NCBI GenBank assembly: GCA_003439945.1
Contig: QVRM01005607.1
Location: 1 to 64,000 of the forward strand
DNA: 64,000 nt
Reading direction: 5' to 3'
From: Dermanyssus gallinae
Lineage: Eukaryota > Arthropoda > Arachnida > Mesostigmata > Dermanyssidae
The translations under genes and the position numbers were made by a program. The notes under the pieces are model-generated. The model searched no databases and was not told the origin of the DNA. It saw only the letters and a list, made by a program, of their open reading frames with translations. This document shows, piece by piece, positions 11,587 through 22,811 of the stretch. Every line of letters starts with the position of its first letter. Positions within the stretch are counted from its first letter, which is position 1.

Positions 11587-13391
11587 CTGGAGGAGTCAGT
11601 CGGTCAATCGCATCAGGGAGGCATGTCACGGCAACAACAAGAATTCCGTATACGAAATACCAACAATAGACTGTTAAATAAAAGAAAAAAAAAACTATTG
11701 TAACTAACCCATCAAACTATATGCACGTGATGATTAGTTTGAGGTAATGGTGCACACACCCGTATTTCACACCAAACACAATATGCACATGCCACATAGA
11801 AACAAGACTAGACTGAGCAGGCAGTATAACGCACTGGCATTGTACAGGCAAAATGCTATATATGGAGTGCATGTGATATCACGTTCAACGTGATAGTTAT
11901 TACATTTTTTATAGATATAGCAATAATAATAATAGTATATATAGACATAATCGTTTCCCTGATATTTTGAGCACTCACTCTCACTATAGTTACAGCCCCA
12001 TAATGAACGCTGGGATAATGAAAGTCTTAAATACGACATAATATATGACGGCAACAGCGTGTATCAATACAACGTGGCGATTAGTTCGACCCAAGCTTTT
12101 CCAGACAGATTGAGTCATAGCACCTGCGTCAATAAAGCCATCGTCCGCGTCATCCATTTATCCTCATTTCCTCAATTATCGGTAGGGGTCGCAAGGAGTT
12201 GAAACTTGGATCTGAGCACCTCGACGAATAGGTTTTTCCAGTATATGTATACCAATAAAATTGTATTCCATAGTACGCAAACGGCGGCTTAAGTTTCGAT
12301 TGCAGCTTTTTGTGTTCTGGTGTCAGGTTTTCAAAATTTCAAACGCAATCATAATAAAAATATCGATTTTATTATTATTGCGTTGTGACGACAAACTCAC
12401 CGTACATACTCGATACTCACACTTAACAATTTGTTGAAACAAAATCTGTGCGGCAAATCTACGACCCTCACACGATGATAAGTGTGACAGGCGAGACAGA
12501 ACAATAATCGGCTGGCAACCAGTGGATACTGCCAAATTCGTTTTGCATGGGATTGATTCTGTAGTCGATCAAAACGGACTCGAGCACAGAAAACTAACTT
12601 CAAACTAATTGCCCTCTACCATTGACCTTAGAGTGGTCTGACTCAAAAACTATGTTAGCAAGGCGAAATCGGGGACTGGGCCTAAATCAAGTTTGTTGCG
12701 GGTTCGGTTTCTATAGTATATATAACACTTTCCAAGAGGAAAGCTGCGGATGAACTCCGTTGTCCGAGCAAAAAATAATAAAAGGAGTAAAAATACGTTT
12801 TAAACTGGAATTAATCGAATCAAGTCCGGATTTCATTTGAACTACATATAAGATACAATAATATATAGATTTAATCAAACTCAGGATCTGGAAGAGGTTC
12901 AAAGCTTGTACTTGAATTTACCATCGGATTCGCCTATCAAGGCCATGAAGTGTGTTAGAAAATAACACACCACAGAGCGTGAGCGCCACCACTGATTGTA
13001 AAAACAGATTCTACGAATTGGAATTATCAAAGGTGCATGTCGCTACCCGATTAACAAAGCCTACCCCTAACGTCTTGAGTTAATAGTCAGTGAGGAGTTT
13101 AGAAATCCTGACACACTTGATAAATCCCGAACACTTTCACATGCGCATGCATTGTATAGTCTCTCCACTTTTGAACAACACCCGTTCATATGAGATTAGG
13201 CCAGGCTAGAATGATTTTTAGTTGAGACTAGAAAGGCACGTTTACTTACTGGCTTATTTCAAGTCAATCCAGTGTATAACAGCTAACGTCTGAGAGACAC
13301 CTAGTTCTAAGTTGTCTCTTTGTGTACTTGCGTTTCGATATTTCAGAGATGGAAAATTCTTGGTTTTCATTTTAAAAACTTGTGGAACTAC

Positions 13392-13438
<47 letters not shown>

Positions 13439-16400
13439 AGATAATTTCAGAGATTATATTGTAAACCACGAATCGACCTTCCGTCGCGACTGCGACTTAT
13501 CATTCTATTTTGCCATAAATAACCCGCGCTATTTTGTTGCTTATGTTACTCTAAAATAATCATATATCAAGTACACATAGAAAAAGTCATTCATGGTATT
13601 CGTGAAATATCCAGGATTCCTGTTTCTACTAGCATGTAACGATTCATAATCGCTGTGAAGAGTGGCATTGATACAAACGTGCAAGCTGGAAGTTAGCTGT
13701 TTCCTACAGACAGACTGCACGAACAAACTACCGTCGTGAAATCCACAAACAAGTAAAATATTCAAATTTAGGTAGTGAGTCGGTCGAAAAGCCCACGCTG
13801 GTCGCTAGAATGCCATCCATCCTCCTCACGCCCGATTTGTTAAGATCTTTGTTTGCGCTCCTGCTATCGGCACGCACAGCACCACACGTCTAGCTCAAAC
13901 GAACTAGAATATTATAAGCTTTAGCATTACGTGCTTTCCAGTAGCTGCATATGAACGACGCAGTCACTTCAAGTGAATGTTTACCGGCTGCACATAAACC
14001 CCTCACACTGTCCCAAGTACTTCCGCTTTTTAAAAAGAGAGAGCGTTTGGTCTCACTCGCTCGACCTCATCAGACACGAACATCTTATGACCGCTTTTCT
14101 TCTCACGACACTGTGACACACACTCACCACCTTGCTTACAAATATCTAGCAAATGGCGCCACCCCGCCTGTCTGAACCAAAGGCATTCGCAAAACGATCT
14201 CGACAGAGAACAGCGATCCTTTGGGTCCATGGTCCTATAGAGAAATTGATGAAAAATAGCTGCGTGTACAAATTGTTATTCAGTGTGCTCACATGCAGGC
14301 TTTCCTTCTATCTGGAATTAAAAGGCGCAAAAGGTTCCCCAAAACGGGTTTCGACAAGGAAAGTCGATTACGACAGGAAAAGCTGTCGGCGTCTTGGAAG
14401 AAAGCCCCCTGCACGCCGTATTCGCTGGCCTGACGTCCACCCTCAATGTCGCGCCGAGAGGCATTGTATTAGAGATATACCAATATTGGGCCTCCAGGAA
14501 GCAATTCCTCAAGCGAACCCGTTCACTATCGTTGGCGATGTGCGCGAGCCTGGCCACTTCGAGCGGATCATCGGATATCCTCCGAGAGACAACGTTAGCC
14601 CCTTATTCTTCCTCGTTATCCTGAGTGATCTTCCAGACAAATCAAAGATCTTCACAACACTGTTGCCGGGGTGCTGTGTGCGGACGACATCGTCCTATGC
14701 AGTAGAACACGGAGGGATAATCAGGACGCTCTGAACGCCTTGCCGCGAGTCTACTTAGCGTTAGTGTCAACAATGCAAAAACAATTGAGTTCCAAACAGA
14801 AAGACCGCCCACAACCGGGTTCGGCTCCGGGACTCCCTATAGAGTACGTGAGCCGATTCTACTGCGTGGACACTGACTTCACTATCAAAGGAACAGCATT
14901 CGGAACTCATATCGCCGAAAGCAGGAGTTCAGGACGCGCTTCTCAGAGAAAATGCGAGGTCTGCAATAAACAGGCTCCCAGTTCTGGAAGAGCCCCGTAC
15001 AAGAATTCCGTTGTCTGGTCATTCTATATGCTCTTCGTGGCTTTCATTACAAGCTCTGTAAACGCCAGACTTTTTACGAGCTGGAGGGGTGCTGTATATG
15101 CCAAAAAAAATGCGCTGATATACACTGTATAATTTGACACAACTGAAATGCACAGGATATGCATCCGTAAACCTTGTCATAACATCAGTATAAAACTATT
15201 ATAAACGTGGAAATAATCACATCATGATCGCGGGTTTGCAGCCAAGGTAAGTAGACTAAAACGTGTCCAATACAGAACAAGATCAATGTTTGCTCAATCG
15301 TAATTAAATAATACCTTTAGCTTCTAGGTAAACCTTTTTCTCTGTAAAGTGCGCCGAGAGAGCCATGCATGTACATGTACTGTTCTCATCTTTGGTCCTC
15401 AATCGCAACCGAAACATTACCACCCAGCTAATCTATACTCCGCTATTCAAATCGACATCTTTGCATTGCCGAGCAGTGTTTCGGAAATGATCGCGAAGCA
15501 AATTGCCAGTGCAAAGGGGCAATTGCAAACAATGCAACAAATGGCATTAGAATTAATTTTGTAGACACAGGTGGAAAGCGCTCCGCCAACAACGCCGGCA
15601 GGAAGGCAATCGACAATCGACTCACCTCCTTATAGTATTTCTCGAGCGACGGCGACAGGGTGATTGGCTTGACAGGTGGTGGCAATAGGGTTGTAGACGA
15701 GAGGGCCGCCTTGTCGCCTCGCGGAGGGGTTTGGTCGCCCTGCGATGATGTCGGACTCGGGCTACGGTCCGACAGAGGCGATGAAGTCGCCCGCATGACC
15801 TGGTCGCGCGATGGGATCATGCCCGGCAGAAACTGCGGCTTCTGACTGAGGCTGCCGTTGTCGTCTTGCATGACGACTGAGGCGATCTCGTCGGCCTCGC
15901 GAGTTTCGGGCGTTTGCCCACCGTCATCGTCGTCGTTCAACGCTATCGACGAGCCCTCGGATACTGGCGACGCATCCTGCACCTGTAGCTTGGCTTGCTG
16001 AATTGGAGTGCCTTGATGATGATGTAGAAGATGATGATGATGATGTTGTTGTTGCTGCTGCTGCTGATGATGATGCTGAAGCTGGTGATGCGCGGCATGG
16101 TGATGATGAAGTTGATGATGGTGGTGTTGTTGTTGCTGCTGCTGCTGCTGCTGTTGGTGTAGGTGGTGTTGTTGTTGTTGTTGTTGTTGCTGTTGATGTT
16201 GTTGGTGGTGATGGTGAAGTAGTTCATGTTGCTGCGCAACCGCTGCTGCTGCTGCTGCGGATGAACCCGAAGTCGAAGACCCCTGGTGATGAAGATGCGG
16301 CACAAGTGACGTCCTCGGAGGCGGCGACACCGTGACGCCGGTGTTGGTCGACGCGGCAGCAGCTGCCGCTGCCGCCGCCGCCGCAGCCGCGGCTGCAGCC

Positions 16401-17650
16401 GAGGCTGCGGCGGCAGCTGCCGCCCGAGATTCTTCGGCCGCGCGTTGTCGTTCCCACTGAACCCACTCGCTGGGTTTCTCCCACTGGGACACCTCGCTGA
16501 CCGCGTTGTAGTAGTACGTCTTGCCGGTCGACGACGTCTGCTCGCTCCAGTCGCCGAACCGGGCGGGACTAGCCGATTCGCGCGGGGGCGGCGAGAGCAG
16601 GACCACGCTGCCACGCTTCGCCGCATAGCTCCCGCTCCCGCCGGTGTCCCGGCGGTCCCGTTCGTCGCGGGACCGCGAGCGTGGCTTGCTGCTGTTGCTG
16701 CTGCTGCTACCACCACCGCCGCCACTCTCATAGCGTTTGCTCGCTGCGTTAATGACGGCGCTCGACGACGCAGAAGCCGACAGCGACGTTACTGAGGTCG
16801 TCGTCAGTGTCGTGGTCGACATGAGCATCGTGGCTGTCGCTGCTCCAGCAGCGCCCATCGTGACGCCCCCGTGGGCCGGCCCTGTGAGCATGGCTGTCCC
16901 CGCTAGACCTCCCCCACCACCTCCAAGTGCCGCCTGCCCCACCGCCAGCATGTTGCCGCCTGCCCCCCCGCCGCCACCAGCTGTGATGGGCAATATCGTT
17001 CCTGTAGATGCCATCGTAGCAGCTGTAGTCGTGGTCGTCGTCGTCGCCGCCATTGATTGACATGATAGACTGACGATGGAACTCTTGCTGCTTCCGCCGC
17101 TCCCGCCGCCGCTCTGGCCTCTGCTGTCATCGCGGGCGTCAACAATTCGTTGTTCCACAGCCACGCGGTAATGTTTACTACTACTACTACTACTACTGCT
17201 ACCACCACCGAGCCCCACGCTGCTGCTGCTGCTACTGTTGTTTACGCTACTCGAGTGGTTGGTTGAACTCGAACTGCTGGGGTAGCCACTGTCCCGGCTC
17301 CGAATACCCCCGCCGCCGCCGCCATCCCGGTAGTCGCGACGGCTCGAGATGCTGCTGCTGCAGCTGCTTCGGTATGACGTCGGCGACCGATCCCGTCCTG
17401 TATGGCTGTCCCGGCTGTATTTGCTGCTACTGCTGCTGTAAAGGCTCCGTTCCCTCGATCGAGAACTGTGCTGCTGTTGTTGTTGCTGCCGAATTCGGTC
17501 ACCTCGATCACTTCGGTCACCTCGGTCACTTCGATCACCTCGATCCCGATCGCGGGAACTGAGCTCGCTGTCACGGTAGCCACTGCTGCCGCCGCCGCTG
17601 CCGTTCCGATCGAAATCGTACTCCCGTCTGTTGCTGCTGCTGCGGTGCAT
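11278..17650 (-). CDS. WAC: WAC/Wacky-type WW domain adaptor with C-terminal coiled coil, two coding exons
   Basis: The large exon runs 17650 to 15626 (675 codons) and the last exon 11586 to 11278 (102 codons plus stop), giving about 777 residues against 647 for human WAC. The first exon has an Arg/Asp/Ser-rich N-terminus, Gly/Ser runs, one WW domain at about residues 366-397 ([20 protein letters not shown], then [11 protein letters not shown]), an Ala tract at about 407-433, and His/Gln tracts at about 468-545. The donor AAGGAG|GTGAGT joins in phase 0 to CCAG|GTGTTAATT. The junction KYYKE|VLITHM matches the LTPALAAHFSENLIKH region of human WAC. The last exon carries the conserved coiled coil ([20 protein letters not shown]). 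Known: WAC binds RNF20/40 and RNA polymerase II to promote H2B ubiquitination, and acts in autophagy and TORC1 control. An in-frame TAA upstream of the ATG supports the start. Confidence 0.93.
13345..13394 (+). mobile_element. Solitary mariner end related to the element at 51-1321
   Basis: GGAAAATTCTTGGTTTTCAT at about 13351-13370 and the end GGAACTACCTG align with the right end of the 5' mariner (GGAAAATTCTCGGTTTTCAT). Its reverse complement begins CAGGTAGTTC, exactly like position 51. It is followed by (TA)n. No transposase or second end is visible, so it is a fragment. Confidence 0.75.
13395..13433. repeat. (TA)n microsatellite
   Basis: About 38 bp of TA directly beyond the mariner end. 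Confidence 0.95.
14230..15010 (+). pseudogene. Decayed non-LTR reverse transcriptase (LINE-A family)
   Basis: In shifting frames this matches the LINE at 61.1-64 kb: [20 protein letters not shown] near 14255, [20 protein letters not shown] near 14573 (the QGDxLSPLLF motif), and [20 protein letters not shown] near 14674. The last is catalytic motif C, read here as CADD instead of the usual YADD. Several frameshifts separate these parts, so it is dead. It lies in the WAC intron, antisense to the gene. Confidence 0.8.
15626..17650 (-). CDS. WAC: WAC large first coding exon
   Basis: Uninterrupted from ATG at 17650-17648 to the donor at 15625. It encodes the WW domain and the low-complexity regions. 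Long open frames on the plus strand across it are repeat-driven shadows. Confidence 0.92.
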
Positions 17651-18295
17651 AACACGCCCGGGTTTCGGTCGCCCGGCGACGATTTCTTCTTTTTCTACTT
17701 CTTATTATTCTGCTTTACCTTTCGACAGCTTATTCGGATTGATCGCTCGGCGGTGGCGACGACCCTCAAGTCGTTGAGGGACCTTCAAGCGTTGGAGGGA
17801 TTGATTGATTGATTAATTGACAGGAAGGCAAGCTTGCAGGCTGGTCAGTCAGACAGACAGACAGACAGACAGATGGAGGTGTTGGCAGGTGAACAGGATG
17901 AGTGGTCGGATGGAGTTAGGCAGGATATATCTGTTGTTGTTGTTGTTGTGCGTGTCTTGTTGCCTTTGTGCGTATGGGTGGGTATCAGTCGACTGGCTAT
18001 CGCTCGACAGCGCGTCCTGCGATTACGGCGCGCAGGAACCTCGTTTAGCCAACTTTCATTCATTCACAACAATATCTCCTCCACTACACGCATACGAAAC
18101 CGTACGTAGATATATGCGTAAATGGGTAGGTAGATATATGGCTAGCTCGATAGACTGAGATAGATAAATTCCCAGATCAGTAGACAGGTAGAAAGATAGA
18201 TATATGTGCGTACATCTATCTATACAGGCATAGATGCAAACACTATGCTTCGGCCCTGCCGCTTGCAACCTTCTCGCGGCTCTCGATTGAGCTAC

Positions 18296-18562
18296 TCATT
18301 TGCTGTTGCATAACAAGTTAATTAACAGGAGCAGCCCTTGGCCCCAATACGGTTTGTCTTGTTTTTCGTATTTAGTTTCTTCTCTTTTTTTCTCTACTTC
18401 TTTTTCTTCAGGCTTCTCTGGTGACGCTACCTTATGCGACTTGGCGTGACTCTTCGGCTGCGGAGGTTCCTCTTCTTCTATGACGATAACCGCTTCTGGT
18501 GCAGGTGAAGAATATGCTACTACCTGCCGCGAACAACTACATCCGTACAAATAAGCAAACAA
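18296..18562 (-). CDS. Unassigned coding-like ORF, charged, 88 aa
   Basis: The translation has an acidic patch (VIVIEEEEPPQPKSHAKSHK) followed by a Lys/Glu-rich helix-like stretch (EKPEEKEVEKKREETKYEKQ). I do not recognise it. It could be an exon of a gene upstream of WAC, a 5' exon of WAC itself, or a worn retrotransposon ORF1. A possible acceptor AG precedes VVAYSS. The call rests only on composition. Confidence 0.25.
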   Translation of the reverse strand: MFAYLYGCSCSRQVVAYSSPAPEAVIVIEEEEPPQPKSHAKSHKVASPEKPEEKEVEKKREETKYEKQDKPYWGQGLLLLINLLCNSK

Positions 18563-19204
18563 ATTCTACCACCACCATTACATGAACCAACACAAACATT
18601 CACATCCAGCTCGACAATTTTTCTACTCAGCCTTGTGTCGCTTGCTCGCTAACCCGGTCGGACGGTCGGTGGCCTTTTCAGTCGTTATTTGCCAGCTTGA
18701 TGACGGGAAGGGGAACGCGACTCAGAATCACAATCACAATAATAATAATAATACAAATAATAACTATTCATAATAATAACAACAACCGACGTTCATCGAA
18801 CTGGTAGCAGTGCTGGTGGTGGCGGTGGTGATCGTAGGTAGAAGTAGGAGCAGTCGCCGAACACACTAGGGAACATCTAGGGACAGCGCTAGGGAGCAAG
18901 CGAGCTAGAGGCACAAACACAGAAAACAACAACATCAACCACAACCACAACAAGCAGACGATTTGTCGCAGATGAATGCATTTTGCGACAGGCGCCGTCG
19001 AATCGCCCGCTGGACGGCCTGCAGGACATGTTCTGTCATCGCTGCGACGACGTCTCTACTCTAGTCTAGAAAATCTAGTCTACAAAACCCGTAATGAACC
19101 CTAGAACCTATTATACTCAATATACTCAACCTGTTGTTTCTGACGGTAACTGTTGCTGCCAACTCTTGCCTCCACCGTTTCTGGATCGCATTGCACCATA
19201 TTAG

Positions 19205-19237
<33 letters not shown>
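19205..19237. repeat. (TA)n microsatellite
   Basis: Simple TA run upstream of the LINE tail. Confidence 0.95.
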
Positions 19238-19242
<5 letters not shown>

Positions 19243-19389
19243 CAAGCATCTGTTTTGTCCTGATAGTCGGCCGTTGCAAGACAAATATATTGCAACACTC
19301 TCACCGGACAAAGCCCACTTTTATCCAACCATCATTTATTATTCAATATAATCTTGCCGAAGCTCAATACATCTAGTCCAATTAATCTC

Positions 19390-19390
<1 letters not shown>

Positions 19391-19421
<31 letters not shown>

Positions 19422-21745
19422 GTTTTATTATTCTCATAAGTGGTTTACATTTGTACAGAGGTTCACAGCTCCTCAAAGCCACCAAAGGCTAGTATGGAGT
19501 GTTTATATTGCATGTCTTTTTATAATTTTATTTACTGTCATTATAATTATTATCATGTTCGGCTTATGTTAGTAAGGTACCTAAATAGTATTGCTTCGCA
19601 CTTTGTTTGAATATTGTCAAAGAAGAGGTTGCGCGCACATCTGCGGGGAGCTTGTTCCAATATGTGGCACCGAGATTTGATATTGAGAAACGAGATTGGT
19701 TACATGAAGCTGTAGACAAGATCAGAAGTTATGTGTGTGATCCCCTTGTGTTCATGGTTGATGTCGAATGGGAAAGATTGAGCAGGTTGGGATGAAGTCC
19801 CATTAAAATTCGTTTGATCTCTATTACGACAGACATCTCTATTTGCAGAGGGTAAGGCAGAATCGACATCTCTACGTATTTATAACGAAGGGACTCCCAT
19901 GGTGGATATCCCCATATTACGCGCAAGGCTCTTTTTTGCAAGCGATGTATGGGGCATAAAAAACGCATATAAGTCATTCCAAATATTTCGACTGCGTAAG
20001 TCAGATAACTATGAACGTAGGCGTAGTACATGGCGAGCAGACAATCACGGGGCAGAATATTACGACTCTTGAACAGAGCAGCAATGCTCCCTACAATCTT
20101 TTTACGAATGTGATCTGTATGAGCTTTAAACGATAACCGGGAATCCAGGACAACGCCTAGGAATTTTGTCTCATTCATCATCCTAAGAGTGTGGTTTCCG
20201 CATTGAAATGTCTCATTGTTCATACTTAGGACACCTCTCGGCGATAAGAACTGGATAACACCGGTTTTCGACCAATTCACGGACAAGCCATTGGCTCTAA
20301 ACCAATCTGAAAGTCGCTTAAGGTCTTCTTTAATGATCTGCTCTACCTTATGTCGGGAATCGCCGACAAAGAGTGCTGTGGTATCATCAGCAAATAGGGT
20401 CAGTCGGCCGTGTTTTGGTACTTCAAATATATCGTTGATAAATATATTGAACAGCAGTGGGCCGCCGATACTCCCTTGAGCTACTCCAACTGATATGTTC
20501 TCGATATCTGAAAACTTCTGCCCGATCTGCACCATTTGTTGTCTTTCTGACATAAAAGAACGTACCCACGATTGAACACGTTCGTCAGCTCCATAGGCTC
20601 CTAGTTTGGTAATCAGAATATTAATGTCGACGGTATCAAACGCCTTTCTCAGGTCAACAAATAGAGCAGCAACCGTTTTCTTCTTCTCAAGACTTTGACG
20701 GACGTCATTTACGAAGCTCATAACAGGGACGGTGGTGGACATTTTAGGGCGGAATCCAAACTGTCGGCGATTGAGTACATTGTGTTGATCAAGATGGTCT
20801 TTGAGTTGTTCGAATGCGCATTTCTCAAATACCTTAGAGATTGGGGCCGGTATGCTGACTGGACGGTAGTTTTCCTTTGCGAGTCTGTCACCAGATTTAA
20901 GAAGCGGAATGACGCGATATAATTTAAGCGCTTTGGGGTATTTACCGGCCGCAATTGAAAAATTGATCAGATGTGATACGGGGTCAGCAAGAACATCGGC
21001 TGCTCTTCGCAATACCTGGGATGGTATTTGCTCAGGTGCAACTGAGCAAATCTTTGTTTTGCGTAAAAGATGTGCAATTCTTAGGGTATGGACCGGTTGG
21101 AATGAGATCTCTGTTGCTCCACGAGGAAAATTCTCAGGTATAACATATCTTTCAGAGCATTCCGTGTCGGCAGTCACACACGTCGAGTAATACTGATTAA
21201 ACAAGTTTGCCACTGTAGTCTCATCGGACACCATAGTATCTCCAACTCTAAGTTTCACACACTTTTTTTCCGGTACGCCACCTAGAACAGGTCTAATAGC
21301 GTTCCAGGGATTTCTTCTATCCTGAATGTTTTTCTGTACCAGTTTTCCATTAAAATCAAGCCTACACTTTCTAGAAACAGTGGTTACTTTGTTCCTTAAC
21401 TTCCTAAATATATCTCGCCTCGCAGCATCATCTGGATTAGCTTTAAACTCCTTAAATGCCACATTTTTTTCATTTATCAATGTCAGCAATTCCTGAGTGA
21501 CCCATGATTTCCTGGGTACCCCAAGATTCCTTTTAATTCTAAGTTCCTGCTTGTTGCTGTTAACGGACGCCATTACTCGTGCATTAAAGCACTCAAATGC
21601 TTCATCGATGTCATCTACAGCGTACACGTCGGACCAATCAGTCTTATTGAGCTCTAGCACTATCTGGTCATAGTTATATTTTGATCTACGTGCGATGTTG
21701 GTGACCGATTCAGTGGTCGGTAGCGAGATGAACGTGGCCTAGTGG
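19391..21745 (-). mobile_element. LINE with uninterrupted reverse transcriptase ORF and (TATC)n tail
   Basis: A 5'-truncated non-LTR retrotransposon in minus orientation. Its 3' end is a tetranucleotide tail: (TAGA)n on the plus strand at 19391-19421. The ORF has no stop over 643 codons. The element starts inside the end of the endonuclease region (about 21740), where reading meets a stop. A microsatellite tail is typical of CR1/L2/Crack-type elements. Inference: a young insertion by the standards of this window. Confidence 0.9.
19729..21660 (-). CDS. Non-LTR retrotransposon reverse transcriptase, truncated N-terminally
   Basis: A 643-codon open frame. It shows, in order, a linker with basic segments (residues 1-150), RT motif KENYRPVSIPAPISKVFEKC (about 265-285), motif 2a FGFRPKMSTT, motif A FVDLRKAFDTVD, motif B VAQGSIGGPLLFNIFINDI, motif C LFADDTTALF, then WFRANGLSVNWSKT and FLGVVLDSRLSFKAH. 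The catalytic Asp residues are present (FVDLRKAFD and FADD). It acts by target-primed reverse transcription in intact elements. Here the endonuclease is missing at the 5' end, so this copy should not move alone. The frame also continues upstream to about 21740 without a stop, so the listed start is not a true initiator. Clade: CR1/L2/jockey group, not resolved further. Confidence 0.9.
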   Translation of the reverse strand: MLELNKTDWSDVYAVDDIDEAFECFNARVMASVNSNKQELRIKRNLGVPRKSWVTQELLTLINEKNVAFKEFKANPDDAARRDIFRKLRNKVTTVSRKCRLDFNGKLVQKNIQDRRNPWNAIRPVLGGVPEKKCVKLRVGDTMVSDETTVANLFNQYYSTCVTADTECSERYVIPENFPRGATEISFQPVHTLRIAHLLRKTKICSVAPEQIPSQVLRRAADVLADPVSHLINFSIAAGKYPKALKLYRVIPLLKSGDRLAKENYRPVSIPAPISKVFEKCAFEQLKDHLDQHNVLNRRQFGFRPKMSTTVPVMSFVNDVRQSLEKKKTVAALFVDLRKAFDTVDINILITKLGAYGADERVQSWVRSFMSERQQMVQIGQKFSDIENISVGVAQGSIGGPLLFNIFINDIFEVPKHGRLTLFADDTTALFVGDSRHKVEQIIKEDLKRLSDWFRANGLSVNWSKTGVIQFLSPRGVLSMNNETFQCGNHTLRMMNETKFLGVVLDSRLSFKAHTDHIRKKIVGSIAALFKSRNILPRDCLLAMYYAYVHSYLTYAVEIFGMTYMRFLCPIHRLQKRALRVIWGYPPWESLRYKYVEMSILPYPLQIEMSVVIEIKRILMGLHPNLLNLSHSTSTMNTRGSHT

Positions 21746-21749
21746 TCTC

Positions 21750-22560
21750 AATAGCATTTATGCCACAAACAAGCGATGCCCTTTGAATTCTAAAGAACGG
21801 CCGACAAAGACCTTCCCGGGCAAGACGTGATTCTTCAGCCTAGTGGGAGGCCTTTTGCCGCGTACGAATCACTGCCTAGTAGGCACTGCTTTCTCACCTG
21901 TAACTGCTCTTGGCCGTCCAGAACACGGTGCATCATCGACACTCATATTCCCTGCTTAAGGGAAGCAATCCAGTTGGCGAAGGTGTGCTGGTGCATTAAC
22001 TCCGTAAAGTGTATCCAAATTGGCTTTCATTTCTGTTGCAATTATGGGAAGTTGGAAAAAGACGTATTTAATCACCATACGGTACTCATTTTGCCCTTTT
22101 GTTACTGGAGGATCTGACATGTCAAACTTACGCGACCTGCATTAAACACAAGTCGAAATCAATTCACATGATATTTGTTTTGATTACAGTTCCGAAGGAC
22201 GGCCCTCCGACGCTGTACTCGGCGTGAGCTTTTTGAAATTGACGACTGGCGTTTCTACCGACTTTTTGACCGAATTCTGAGAACAAAAAAGCTGTAGCAG
22301 AGAAGAAAAATCGCATCCTTAACTTATTGACAGCTTTGTGTAGAGTTAACGAGGCGATCATATTGCTGGATGTAGTCCCGCTACCGCATTTAGTCACTTT
22401 CTTGGTAACTACAGGAGACATGAGGTGGTTCTTAAAAAGGACGGTGCGCGATCCCTGAGGAAGCCATCGATCGTGTGTATGGCTGGTCGGTTATGGACAG
22501 AGCAAGTTTTTACATGCGATGTATTTCGGGGTTATTATACACAGTAGAGCCAATGCGACG
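21750..22560. other. No feature recognised
   Basis: Unique-looking sequence between the LINE 5' break and a coding-like ORF. No repeat family or exon could be assigned. Confidence 0.4.
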
Positions 22561-22786
22561 GTTGCTGAAGTTAAACAGGACGCTTGTTAGAGAACAGAGC
22601 AAAGACGAGCGTTTGAGGAGCTCAGAGAGACACTCTATGCTGAGAGAGAGACTCCGCCTGACACACGAAGCTAGAGTTTACTTATGGAAGGTAGTGGCCG
22701 AAATGGACGACACGTTACAGCTAATGACTTGCAAACAACGAGCGTCCTTTTGGCACACACATCAAGGGATCAAAGATTTCGACTAG
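22475..22786 (+). CDS. Unassigned coding-like ORF, 103 aa, helical
   Basis: From about residue 30 the translation is charged and heptad-like (RTLVREQSKDERLRSSERHS, then LTHEARVYLWKVVAEMDDTL) and stops at 22786. The first part looks less protein-like, so the true coding part may begin at an acceptor near 22566. I do not recognise the family. Chance ORF, retrocopy or terminal exon are all possible. Confidence 0.25.
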   Translation: MYGWSVMDRASFYMRCISGLLYTVEPMRRLLKLNRTLVREQSKDERLRSSERHSMLRERLRLTHEARVYLWKVVAEMDDTLQLMTCKQRASFWHTHQGIKDFD

Positions 22787-22811
22787 ACGCCGAAGAATTT
22801 GTACAAAAAAA

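Larger units (their letters stand above)
11587..15625 (-). other. WAC intron (about 4 kb)
   Basis: It is bounded by GTGAGT and CCAG on the minus strand. Inside are a mariner end (13345-13394), (TA)n (13395-13433) and a decayed LINE on the opposite strand (14230-15010). The rest, about 11.6-13.3 kb and 15.1-15.6 kb, has no recognised feature. Confidence 0.8.
17651..19390. other. Upstream region of WAC
   Basis: The WAC promoter and 5' UTR should lie here. It holds (GACA)n at about 17850-17873, GATA-like short repeats at 18105-18235, a coding-like ORF at 18296-18562 (minus) and (TA)n at 19205-19237. No start site can be fixed. Confidence 0.4.

Noticed and set aside
16003..17060. Several long plus-strand open frames across the WAC exon
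   Set aside because: They translate to Val/Asp/Ala or Pro runs and are the mirror of the CAG/GCN/GGN repeats. The minus frame has the WW domain and homology.
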